From: CAWAYR01 sp050250955
GTDB taxonomy: Bacteria; Acidobacteriota; Vicinamibacteria; Vicinamibacterales; UBA2999
Direction: 5' to 3'
Length of the DNA stretch: 64,000 bases
Assembly: GCA_050250955.1 (NCBI GenBank)
Contig: JBFWNR010000002.1
Location: 186,001-250,000 of the forward strand
Positions 17,645 through 25,561 of the stretch are shown here, piece by piece; position 1 is the stretch's first letter; the number at the start of each line of letters is the position of its first letter. The position numbers were made by a program, and so were the translations under genes. The notes beneath the pieces are model-generated. The model did no database searches. It was given only the letters and a program-made list of their open reading frames with translations, and was not told the origin of the DNA.

Positions 17645-17672
17645 ATTGTGGCGGGCCGGCGAAGAAAGTCAA
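17645..17672 (-). promoter_or_regulatory. Candidate promoter of the cytochrome c/PQQ dehydrogenase operon
   Basis: On the minus strand TTGACT (17672-17667), 16 bases and CACAAT (17650-17645) match sigma-70 boxes at 5/6 and 4/6. They lie about 110 nt before the cytochrome start. The remaining spacer 17537-17711 shows no other signal. Confidence 0.4.
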
Positions 17673-17711
17673 GCGGCCGACGCGGCGCGCGCGCCGCCGT
17701 CGGCCGCGGCC

Positions 17712-20700
17712 TCAGCGCGGCCGCTCGACCGGGGCGGCGACCACCGGGGCCAGCTTCATGCCCACCGCGGCCCGGTTGAAGTTGGCCAGGTAGGTGCGCT
17801 GAATCTCGGCCAACGCGTCCTCCTGCGCCCTCAAGTCGGCGGCGAGCAGCGCGAAGATCTCGTGAGCGGCATCGGTCGGCCGGGCGTCGCCGGTTTCGAC
17901 GCTGCGCCGCAGGGCGGCCAGGCGGTTGTTGATCTTGATCGGGAAGTTGAGTGGGTCCTGCCCGCTGCGGTTGCGAACCTGGTAGATGGCCTCTTCGACG
18001 GTGCTCAGCTGGCGCGTCACGACGTCGCCGAGCTCCTTGAGACGGTTATTCTTCGCGGTCTCGACCCGCGACTGGACCTGGGCCTTCAGATCGCGGATGC
18101 GGATCACCGCCTCGTTCGCATCGCTGGTCCGATCGCGGATCTGGATGGCCAGGTCGAACTGGCGCTGCAGATCCGCCACCGGGACCTCGGTCCACAGCGG
18201 GTGCTGCTCGACGGTGAGCGGCACGGTGCGCGTCTCGCCGTGGGCCGTGACCCGCACCTGGTAGGCGCCGGGAACCGCAAACGGCCCGTTGGCCGGATTG
18301 CCGCTCCAGATGATCATGCCGGGGAAGGTCGTCGAACCCGGATACCGCAGGTTCCACGAGAAGCGGTTCATGCCCGCCTTGGTGGACGGCGGCAGCTGCG
18401 GCGGGCCGCCGAAGCCTCCCGGGGCGGCTGCGGGCTTCTTCTCGTCCGCGGCTTCGTCTTCGGCCGTCCGGGTGAACGTGCGCACGACCGCCCCGCCGGC
18501 GTCGAGAATCTCGACGGTGACGCGGTCGGCCGCCGCGGCCAGGTAGTAGTCGACGTCGGCGCGGCTGAAGCCGCGAATCGCCGGCCGCGGCCTGAACACC
18601 GCCAGCGTCGCCGTCGCCGTGTCGGGCGCCAGCTGGCGCAACGTGGAGATGTTCTCCAGCACGTAGAAGCTGCGGCCGTGGGTGGCGACCACCAGGTCGT
18701 CGCCCTTCACCGCCAGGTCGGAAATCTGCGTGTCGGGCATGTCGAGCCGCAGCGACTGCCAGCTCGCGCCGTTGGTGAACGACACGTAGACGCCGTGCTC
18801 GGTGCCGGCGAAGAGCAGCCCGGGGCGGACCGGGTCCTCGCGGATCGAGTGCGCGTAGTGGTGCCCGGTGATGCCGTCGGTGATCCTCGTCCAGGTGCGG
18901 CCGTAGTCGTCGGTGCGGAACAGGTACGGCGCCCGGTCGCCCGGCGGCACGAGATACCGCTTGCCGGCCACGTAGGCGGTGCCCGCCTTGGCGGCGTGCG
19001 GCGACGGCTCGACGGTGCTGATGCGCGTGTAGTCGCCGAGCCCGGGCGGCGTGACGTTGGCCCAGGTGGTCCCGCCGTCGCGGGTCACGTGCACGAGGCC
19101 GTCGTCCGACCCGGTCCAGATGAGGCCGCGTTCCACGGCCGAGGGCCCGATCGCGAACACCGTCGCGAAGATCTCCGGGCCGTTCATGTCACGGGTGATC
19201 GGTCCGCCCGAGTCGCCCAGCGTCATCGGATCGGCGCGGGTCAGATCGGGACTCATCCGCGTCCACGACTGGCCGTCGTCGGTGGTCTTCCAGACGTGCT
19301 GCGACGCGATCATCAGCGTCTTCGCGTCGAACGGGTCGAAGACGATCGGGAAGGTCCACTGCCAGCGCTCCGGCAGATCACGGGCCGGCTCACCCGAGAA
19401 GAAGCGCGGATAGGGCTGGATGTCGCGGATGTGCCCGGTGGCGCGGTTGAAGCGGGTGATGAGCGCGCCCTGGCTGCCCGAATAGAAGAGGCCGGGCGTG
19501 GTGGGGTGCGGCGTGACGTAGCCGCTCTCGCCGCCACCGGCCGAGAAATAGCCGGCGCCGAGATCGCCGGCGAGGGTCTGCACCGGCACGCACACGGTCG
19601 TGTTGTCCTGCTGCCCGCCGCAGGCGTGGTACGGGAAGGCGTTGGTGACGCCGAGCCGGTAGATCTGCGCGGTCGGGAAGTCGAGGTCGGTCCAGGTCGC
19701 GCCCCAGTTGGTGGACACCGTGCCGCCGCCGTCGTTGGCGTTGACGAGATGCCGCGGGTCGTCGGGATCGATCCACAGGTCGTGGTAGTCGCCGTGCGGT
19801 GCGGTGACGCTGGTGAGCGTCTTGCCCGCGTCCACCGACCGGTACATGTTGACGTTGAGCATCCACACCGTGTCGCGGTCCTTCGGGTCGGCGTAGACGC
19901 GGGAGTAGTAGAACGACCGCTGGCGGATGTTGCGGTCGTCGTTGACCAGCCGCCACGTCGCGCCGGCGTCGTCGCTGACGAACAGCCCGCCCTGCTCGTG
20001 CTCGAGCAGCACCCACAGCCGCTGTGAGTCAGCCCGCGACAGGGCGATGCCGATCTTCCCGACCGGCCCGGTCGCCGGCAGCCCCGGCGCCCGGGTGATC
20101 TCGGTCCAGGTGTCGCCGCCGTCGGTGGACTTGAACAGGCCGCTGCCCGGTCCGCCGCTCGACATCTGCCAGCTGCGGCGATACGCCTCCCACAGCGAGG
20201 CGTAGACGACGCGGGGATCGTGGGCATCGATCTGCACTTCGATGCCGGCGCTGAGGTCGTCGCGGTGGAGCACGCGCTGCCAGGTGGCGCCGCCGTCGCG
20301 GGTCCGGTAGATGCCGCGCTCGGCGTTGGGCGAGACGACGTTGCCGAACACCGCCGCATAGACGACATCGGGGTTGGTGGGATGGATGCGCAGTCGCGAG
20401 ATGGTGAACCCCGGCGTCTTGAAGCCGGCGCTCGCCCAGGTCTTGCCGGCGTCGGTGGACTTGTAGATGCCGTCGCCCTGCATGATGTTGCCGCGGATGT
20501 GCGACTCGCCCATGCCGATGTAGACGACGTCGGGATGCGACTCCGACACCGCCACCGCGCCGACCGACGAGCTGTCGATCTGGCCGTCGGTGACCGGGTT
20601 CCACGTCTGGCCGCCGTCGGTGGTCTTCCACAGGCCGCCGCCGGTGGCGCCGAAGTAGGCCTCGAGTGGTCGGCGCCGTACGCCGGCGGCGGCGATCGAC

Positions 20701-20861
20701 CGGCCGCCGCGCACCGGGCCGATGTTGCGCCAGCGCATGCCCTGGAAGAGCGACGGGTCGATGGTCGAGGCCGACTGGGCGCGCGGCGCCGGACCGCCGG
20801 CGAGGTGCGCGGCGGCCAGGCAGAGGACGACGGCGAGCGTGCGGCGCGGCAGGCGGATCAT
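17712..20861 (-). CDS. Secreted VPS10/sortilin-type repeat protein (BNR, glycoside hydrolase-like)
   Basis: The product has 1049 aa. A signal peptide ends near A-P-R-A-Q-S. At least nine Asp-box repeats of the form S/T-x-D-x-G-x-T-W run from residue 70 to about 620 (TTDGGQTW, STDAGKTW, TRDGGATW, STDGGDTW, SDDAGATW, TTDDGQSW, TRDGGTTW, TDDYGRTW), as in sortilin, sialidase and GH74 propellers. The last third (about 720-1049) is a beta-sandwich-like piece followed by helical, lysine/arginine-rich sequence. Such proteins are common in Acidobacteria and usually labelled glycosyl hydrolase without proof; I see no certain catalytic residues. The ATG comes one base after the stop of the bacilliredoxin gene. 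Confidence 0.75.
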   Translation of the reverse strand: MIRLPRRTLAVVLCLAAAHLAGGPAPRAQSASTIDPSLFQGMRWRNIGPVRGGRSIAAAGVRRRPLEAYFGATGGGLWKTTDGGQTWNPVTDGQIDSSSVGAVAVSESHPDVVYIGMGESHIRGNIMQGDGIYKSTDAGKTWASAGFKTPGFTISRLRIHPTNPDVVYAAVFGNVVSPNAERGIYRTRDGGATWQRVLHRDDLSAGIEVQIDAHDPRVVYASLWEAYRRSWQMSSGGPGSGLFKSTDGGDTWTEITRAPGLPATGPVGKIGIALSRADSQRLWVLLEHEQGGLFVSDDAGATWRLVNDDRNIRQRSFYYSRVYADPKDRDTVWMLNVNMYRSVDAGKTLTSVTAPHGDYHDLWIDPDDPRHLVNANDGGGTVSTNWGATWTDLDFPTAQIYRLGVTNAFPYHACGGQQDNTTVCVPVQTLAGDLGAGYFSAGGGESGYVTPHPTTPGLFYSGSQGALITRFNRATGHIRDIQPYPRFFSGEPARDLPERWQWTFPIVFDPFDAKTLMIASQHVWKTTDDGQSWTRMSPDLTRADPMTLGDSGGPITRDMNGPEIFATVFAIGPSAVERGLIWTGSDDGLVHVTRDGGTTWANVTPPGLGDYTRISTVEPSPHAAKAGTAYVAGKRYLVPPGDRAPYLFRTDDYGRTWTRITDGITGHHYAHSIREDPVRPGLLFAGTEHGVYVSFTNGASWQSLRLDMPDTQISDLAVKGDDLVVATHGRSFYVLENISTLRQLAPDTATATLAVFRPRPAIRGFSRADVDYYLAAAADRVTVEILDAGGAVVRTFTRTAEDEAADEKKPAAAPGGFGGPPQLPPSTKAGMNRFSWNLRYPGSTTFPGMIIWSGNPANGPFAVPGAYQVRVTAHGETRTVPLTVEQHPLWTEVPVADLQRQFDLAIQIRDRTSDANEAVIRIRDLKAQVQSRVETAKNNRLKELGDVVTRQLSTVEEAIYQVRNRSGQDPLNFPIKINNRLAALRRSVETGDARPTDAAHEIFALLAADLRAQEDALAEIQRTYLANFNRAAVGMKLAPVVAAPVERPR

Positions 20862-20862
20862 C

Positions 20863-21291
20863 CTACGCCCCGCAGTGCGTGGCGAAGGCGTCGGCGAGCA
20901 GCTGGGCGATCGCGGGGGCGGGGCGGCCCTCGATGTCGCGGCGCTCCAGCATGAACGCCACCTGGCCGTCCTTGAGCAGCGCGACCGACGGCGACGACGG
21001 CGGATAGGGCGCCAGGTGCGCGCGGGCCTGGGCGGTGGCCTCGACGTCGCCGCCGGCGAAGACCGTCGCCAGATGATCCGGACGCGGGCCATGGCTGAGC
21101 GCCAGCGCGATGCCGGGACGGGCCTTCCCCGCCGCGCACCCGCACACCGAGTTCACCACCAGCAGCGTCGTCCCGGGCCGCGCCACGGCTGCGTCGACGG
21201 CGTCGGGGGTGCGCAGCTCCTCGAAACCGAGGACGGTGAGCTCCTCGCGCATCGGGGCGATGAACTGTTCGGGATAGCGCTGGACGATCAT
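20863..21291 (-). CDS. Bacilliredoxin-like thiol-disulfide protein (BrxA/BrxB, YphP/YqiW family)
   Basis: The product has 142 aa, full length for the family. The C50-G51-C52 motif in LLVVNSVCGCAAGKARPG is the bacilliredoxin active site, which removes bacillithiol from mixed disulfides in Firmicutes; the partner thiol in Acidobacteria is not certain. The remaining thioredoxin-like fold is complete (PSSPSVALLKDGQVAFMLERRDIEG). AAGGAG lies 10 nt before the ATG, and TATGAT (21380-21375 on the minus strand) is a likely -10 box. It is translationally coupled to the downstream sortilin-repeat gene (TAGGATG junction). Confidence 0.85.
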   Translation of the reverse strand: MIVQRYPEQFIAPMREELTVLGFEELRTPDAVDAAVARPGTTLLVVNSVCGCAAGKARPGIALALSHGPRPDHLATVFAGGDVEATAQARAHLAPYPPSSPSVALLKDGQVAFMLERRDIEGRPAPAIAQLLADAFATHCGA

Positions 21292-21433
21292 GGCGGGACG
21301 GCTCCTTGGGCGGCTTCCGGGGACGCCAGCGACGACGGCGGCGTCGAAAAGGGGTGGCGAGTGGCTCGATCCGCATCATAGCGCACCGGTTCGGCGGCCG
21401 GCCGGCCGGGCCGTGGCGCCGGTGACGCCGTCG

Positions 21434-22897
21434 ATGCGCATCCGCGCGGTCAACGGCGCGCCGATCGCCTCGACCGGCCGCTATGTCCTCTACTGGATGA
21501 TCGCCGCGCGACGGGCGACCGCCAACGCGGCGCTCGATCGCGCCATCGTCCACGCGCGGGCGCTCGGCCGGCCGCTGCTGGTCCTCGAGGCGCTCCGCGC
21601 CGACTACCCGTGGGCGTCCGATCGCCTGCACCAGTTCGTCATCGACGGCATGCGCGACAACGCGCGCGCGTTCGCACAACCGGGCGTGCGCTATCTCGCC
21701 TACGTCGAGCCGGCCGTCGGCGCCGGGCGTGGCCTGCTCGAGGCGCTCGCTGCCGACGCGGCGGTGGTCGTCACCGACGACGTCCCGGCGTTCTTCCTGC
21801 CGCGCATGGTCGCCGCCGCGGCACCTCGCCTGACGGTGCGGCTCGAGGCGGTGGACGGCAACGGCATCGTGCCGATGCGGGCCGCCGATCGCGCCTTCCC
21901 GACCGCCTACGCCTTCCGCCGCTACCTGCAGCAGTGCCTGGCGACCCACCTGGCCGCGCCGCCGGACCCCGAGCCGTTCGCCCGGCCGCTGCCCGGTGCG
22001 TCGCCGCCCCTGCCCGACGGCGTCGCGGCGCGCTGGCCCGACCTGGAGTCATGGACCGCGCACGGCGGGCGGCTGGCGCAGCTGCCCATCGATCACGACG
22101 TCGCCCCGACCGGCGCGCGCGGCGGTGCGGTGGCGGCGCGCGCACGTCTGGACGCCTTCGTCGCCGACGATCTGCCGCGCTACGCCGACGACCGCAACGT
22201 CGTCGAACGCGAGGCGGCCAGCCGGCTGTCGCCGTACCTGCACTTCGGGCACATCGGCGCCCACGAGGTCTTCGCCGCGGTGATGGCCCGCGAAGGCTGG
22301 CTCGGCGCGGTGCCGCGCGGCGGCGCCGGAGCGCGCAGCGGCTGGTGGGGCGTGTCGCCGGCTGCCGAGGCCTATCTGGATCAGCTCGTCACCTGGCGCG
22401 AGCTGGGCTTCAACATGTGCGCGCTCCGCGCCGACTACGATCGGTACGAGTCGCTGCCGGCCTGGGCCCTGACGACGCTCGCGCGGCACGCCGACGACCG
22501 TCGCGAGATCGTCTATCCGCATCGCGCGTTCGACGAGGCCACGACCCACGATCCGCTGTGGAACGCCGCGCAGCGCCAGCTGCGCCGCGACGGGCGCATC
22601 CACAACTACCTGCGGATGCTGTGGGGCAAGAAGATCCTGCACTGGTCGCCGACGCCGCAGGAGGCGCTGGCGACCATGATCGACTTGAACAACCGCTACG
22701 CCCTCGACGGCCGCAACCCCAACTCGTACAGCGGCATCTTCTGGATTCTCGGCCGCTACGACCGCCCGTGGGGACCCGAGCGCCCGGTGTTCGGAACCGT
22801 CCGCTACATGTCGTCCGACAACACCGCCCGCAAACTGAAGCTGGCGTCCTACCTGTCGCGCTACGCCGACCAGCCGTCGCTGCTCGACTCGGCCTGA
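21434..22897 (+). CDS. phr: Class II CPD photolyase
   Basis: The product has 487 aa. This flavoprotein repairs cyclobutane pyrimidine dimers using light. The N-terminal antenna-type domain begins GRYVLYWMIAARRATANAALDRAI. The FAD domain has SRLSPYLHFGHIGAHEV, WRELGFN and HNYLRMLWGKKILHW. The class II block LDGRNPNSYSGIFWILGRYDRPWG and FGTVRYMSSDNTARKLKL closes it. The ATG at 21434 gives the expected N-terminus; an in-frame GTG seven codons earlier is possible. The 21292-21433 spacer holds the leader of the divergent bacilliredoxin gene. Confidence 0.9.
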   Translation: MRIRAVNGAPIASTGRYVLYWMIAARRATANAALDRAIVHARALGRPLLVLEALRADYPWASDRLHQFVIDGMRDNARAFAQPGVRYLAYVEPAVGAGRGLLEALAADAAVVVTDDVPAFFLPRMVAAAAPRLTVRLEAVDGNGIVPMRAADRAFPTAYAFRRYLQQCLATHLAAPPDPEPFARPLPGASPPLPDGVAARWPDLESWTAHGGRLAQLPIDHDVAPTGARGGAVAARARLDAFVADDLPRYADDRNVVEREAASRLSPYLHFGHIGAHEVFAAVMAREGWLGAVPRGGAGARSGWWGVSPAAEAYLDQLVTWRELGFNMCALRADYDRYESLPAWALTTLARHADDRREIVYPHRAFDEATTHDPLWNAAQRQLRRDGRIHNYLRMLWGKKILHWSPTPQEALATMIDLNNRYALDGRNPNSYSGIFWILGRYDRPWGPERPVFGTVRYMSSDNTARKLKLASYLSRYADQPSLLDSA

Positions 22898-22973
22898 TCC
22901 GGCGCAACGGCCGTGCCAGCTGCGCCTGGCCCCGCTGGCAGGAAAGCGGCGCAATCGTCGTGCCGGGCGCTGC

Positions 22974-22979
22974 TAGAAT
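22974..22979 (+). promoter_or_regulatory. -10 element of a probably leaderless mRNA (amidohydrolase)
   Basis: TAGAAT (5/6 consensus) ends 7 nt before the ATG at 22987. No Shine-Dalgarno sequence fits between them. Confidence 0.45.
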
Positions 22980-22986
22980 CGCCCAC

Positions 22987-24276
22987 ATGGCACGCCTTGC
23001 CCCCGCCGTCGCCCTGGTCGTCGTCGGTTTCTGCACACCTGCGGCCGCGCAAGTGACCGCCTTCGTCGACGGCCGGATCATCGACGGCACGGGGCGGGTC
23101 ATCGAGCGCGGCACGGTGGTGGTCCGCGACGGCCGGATTGCCGACGTCGGTCCGGCCGCCGACGTCCGCGTGCCCGACGGCGCGACGCGGGTCAGCCTTG
23201 CCGGCAAGACGCTCATGCCGGGGCTGGTCAACGCCCACGGCCACCTGTCACCGGTCGACGGCCTGCGCACCGGCGCCGAGTTCTACACCCGCGCCAATCT
23301 CGAGCGCCAGCTGCGCGCCTACGCCACCTACGGGGTCACCACGGTGTTCTCCCTGGGCGACGATCAGGCCGACGCCTTCGCGCTGCGCGACGAGCAGGCC
23401 GCCGCGCCGCCGGGACGGGCCCGCGTCTTCGTCGGCGGCCCGATCATCACCGCGACCACGGCCGACGCCGCCCGCGCCGACACCGACACGGTCGCGGCGA
23501 TGAAGCCCGACCTCATCAAGATTCGCGTCGACGACAACCTCGGCACCTCGAAGAAGATGCCCGAGGCAGCGTGGCGCGCGACGCTGGAGCGGACGCACGC
23601 CGCCCGGCTGCGGCTCGCCGCCCACATCTTCTACCTGTCCGACGCCACCGCGCTGGCCCGGGCCGGCACCGACTTCATCGCCCACAGCGTGCGCGACCTG
23701 CCCGTCGACCAGACGTTCCTGTCGGCGATGAAGGCGGCCAACGCGTGCTACTCGCCGACGCTCATGCGCGAGGTGTCGACCTTCGTCTACGACAGCACGC
23801 CGTCGTGGACCGCCGATCCGTTCTTCCGGCGCGGCTACTCCGCAGCCATCGCCGGCGAACTGGCCGACCCGGCCCGCCATGCCCGCATCAAGGCCAGCCC
23901 GGGCTGGGCCCAGGGCCAGAAGTACAAGGCCGGCCTCGAGGTGGCGAAGGCCAACCTGAAGCGGGTGCACGACGCCGGCATCCGCATCGCGTTCGGCACC
24001 GACACCGGGCCGGCGGCGCGCTTCCAGGGCTTCTTCGAGCACCTCGAACTGGAGATGATGGTCGACGCCGGCCTGACGCCGATGCAGGCGATCGTCAGCG
24101 CCACCAGCACTGCCGCCGACTGCTGGGGCATGGCCGGCCGCCTCGGCAGCATCGCCCCGGGTGCCGCCGCGGACCTCCTGGTGCTCACCGCCAACCCGCT
24201 CGAGCAGATCGCCAACACCCGGGCCATCGACGCGATCTACATCGCCGGCCGACGTTTCGATCCACCGACGCCGTAG
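22987..24276 (+). CDS. Secreted amidohydrolase-superfamily hydrolase
   Basis: The product has 429 aa. The signal peptide (1-21, ending A-A-A-Q) indicates export. The composite domain start FVDGRIIDGTGRVIERGTVVVRDGRI leads into the metal-dependent barrel. LMPGLVNAHGHLS gives the first HxH; the later ligands are visible as RLAAHIFY, DFIAHSVRD and FGTDTGP. Family members act as Xaa-Pro dipeptidases, imidazolonepropionase-like enzymes or related hydrolases on cyclic or peptide amide bonds. The substrate is unknown. The metal site appears intact, unlike the aminoacylase-like protein 1.3 kb downstream. Confidence 0.75.
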   Translation: MARLAPAVALVVVGFCTPAAAQVTAFVDGRIIDGTGRVIERGTVVVRDGRIADVGPAADVRVPDGATRVSLAGKTLMPGLVNAHGHLSPVDGLRTGAEFYTRANLERQLRAYATYGVTTVFSLGDDQADAFALRDEQAAAPPGRARVFVGGPIITATTADAARADTDTVAAMKPDLIKIRVDDNLGTSKKMPEAAWRATLERTHAARLRLAAHIFYLSDATALARAGTDFIAHSVRDLPVDQTFLSAMKAANACYSPTLMREVSTFVYDSTPSWTADPFFRRGYSAAIAGELADPARHARIKASPGWAQGQKYKAGLEVAKANLKRVHDAGIRIAFGTDTGPAARFQGFFEHLELEMMVDAGLTPMQAIVSATSTAADCWGMAGRLGSIAPGAAADLLVLTANPLEQIANTRAIDAIYIAGRRFDPPTP

Positions 24277-24281
24277 TCGTC

Positions 24282-24956
24282 TCAGCGGTCGAGGCCGAGC
24301 GCGGCCGGCACCTCGGCCACCGACGCCAGCAGGTGCGTGTGCGGCGCCGCCGCCAGCCGGGCGCGGTCGTGAGCGCCCGACCACACGCCGATGTTCCAGC
24401 CGACCCCGGCCGCCGCCCCGGCCTGGAGGTCGAGCGTCGTGTCACCGACGTTGACGACGCGAGGCGGTGCCGACACGCCGGTGAGCGCCATCGCCCGCAG
24501 GATGAGGTCGGGTGCCGGCCGGCCGGCGGCGACGTCGTCGCCGCAGACGACCGCATCGGCGATCGCGGTCCAGCCGAGCGCTGCCAGGAGGTGCCCGGCG
24601 AGCGTGCGGTCGAAGCCGGTGTTGAGCACGACGCGTACGCCCCGAGCCCGGAGACCAGCCAGCGCCTCGGCGGCGCCCGGCACCGGCCTGACCGTGTCCG
24701 GCGTGTAGGCGGCGAACAGCCGCGCCTGGAATCGGGCGTAGGCGCGCTCGACCCGTCCCTGGAGATCCGGTCCCGCCGGCAGCAGGCCGAGCAGCGCCTG
24801 GCGCTTGGTGGCGCCACGCACGGCGGCGATGTCCTCGGCCGCCAGCGTGACGCCTTCGTCGGCCACGACGGCGGCGAAGGCGCGTGGCACGACGTCGTCG
24901 GCCTGCATCGTCGTCCCCAGCAGGTCGCAGACGACCAGCGCCGGCCGCAGCGTCAC
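24282..24956 (-). CDS. Phosphonatase-like HAD hydrolase
   Basis: The product has 224 aa. The HAD core is clear: the nucleophile Asp in LVVCDLLGTTMQ (motif I), NTGFDRTL (motif II), the motif III Arg/Lys near AAGRPAPDLI, and VNVGDTTLDLQAGAAAGV (motif IV). The cap starts with ADDVVPRAFAAVVADEGVTL and resembles PhnX-like proteins (TIGR03351 type), for which the substrate is unproven. The start is GTG at 24956, in a GTGA overlap with the upstream gene stop, so translation is coupled. It is last in a three-gene operon. Confidence 0.7.
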   Translation of the reverse strand: MTLRPALVVCDLLGTTMQADDVVPRAFAAVVADEGVTLAAEDIAAVRGATKRQALLGLLPAGPDLQGRVERAYARFQARLFAAYTPDTVRPVPGAAEALAGLRARGVRVVLNTGFDRTLAGHLLAALGWTAIADAVVCGDDVAAGRPAPDLILRAMALTGVSAPPRVVNVGDTTLDLQAGAAAGVGWNIGVWSGAHDRARLAAAPHTHLLASVAEVPAALGLDR

Positions 24957-25561
24957 CTCCCGCTCGCGCACGGTTCGCACCAGCCGGCGGCGTCGACGGC
25001 CGAGCGGGGCGCCGGGTAGCCGCACGTCACACAGCTGACGCCGGCGACGACCTCGGCCGCCGGTACCTCGTAGCGCGACGTCAGCAGCTCGCGGACGCGG
25101 ACGACGATCGCGCCGCACTCGGCCGCGGTCAGCGGCGCCTTGCCGCGCGACCACTCCAGGCGATCGGCGAACGCCGGGAAGAACGGCGACTCGCCCCAGC
25201 GCCAGTCGGCGTCGCCCGAGCGTGGGCTGCGGCCGATGACGTGGTGATGCAGCACGCGATGCGTGGGACCCGGTTTGGGACCGGGCGGATCGGCCGCGTC
25301 GTTGAGGGCCCAGTTGCCGGCGTCCCAGTAGTTGACGCAGCCGCCGTCGAGCTGGGGCAGGCAGTCGAGCATGGCCCGGCCGGTGGCGGCGACGAGCAGG
25401 CTCCAGGCCACCAGCTCGTCGCGCTCGAGCGCGGAGCGGTCCCAGACACGACGCGGCGGGTGGACGACCAGCTGGCCGCCGTCGGCGCGGTCGATCATGA
25501 TCGTCGCCGGGTCGGGCAGGCTGAGGTCGCCGCCGCTGCCACGGAGCAGCAGGCGCGCCAT
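24953..25561 (-). CDS. HIT-like protein with C-terminal zinc ribbon
   Basis: The product has 202 aa. I do not recognise a named family. The middle reads CVNYWDAGNWALND..., then THRVLHHHVIGRSPRS. The His cluster followed by an Arg-Ser resembles the HxHxH nucleotide-binding loop of HIT hydrolases and transferases, with an unusual run of three consecutive His. The C-terminus SCVTCGYPAPRSAVDAAGWCEPC has two CxxC pairs and should bind zinc. There is no signal peptide, so it is cytoplasmic. It overlaps the upstream gene by one base (TGATG) and the downstream gene by four. The HIT assignment is tentative. Confidence 0.45.
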   Translation of the reverse strand: MARLLLRGSGGDLSLPDPATIMIDRADGGQLVVHPPRRVWDRSALERDELVAWSLLVAATGRAMLDCLPQLDGGCVNYWDAGNWALNDAADPPGPKPGPTHRVLHHHVIGRSPRSGDADWRWGESPFFPAFADRLEWSRGKAPLTAAECGAIVVRVRELLTSRYEVPAAEVVAGVSCVTCGYPAPRSAVDAAGWCEPCASGR

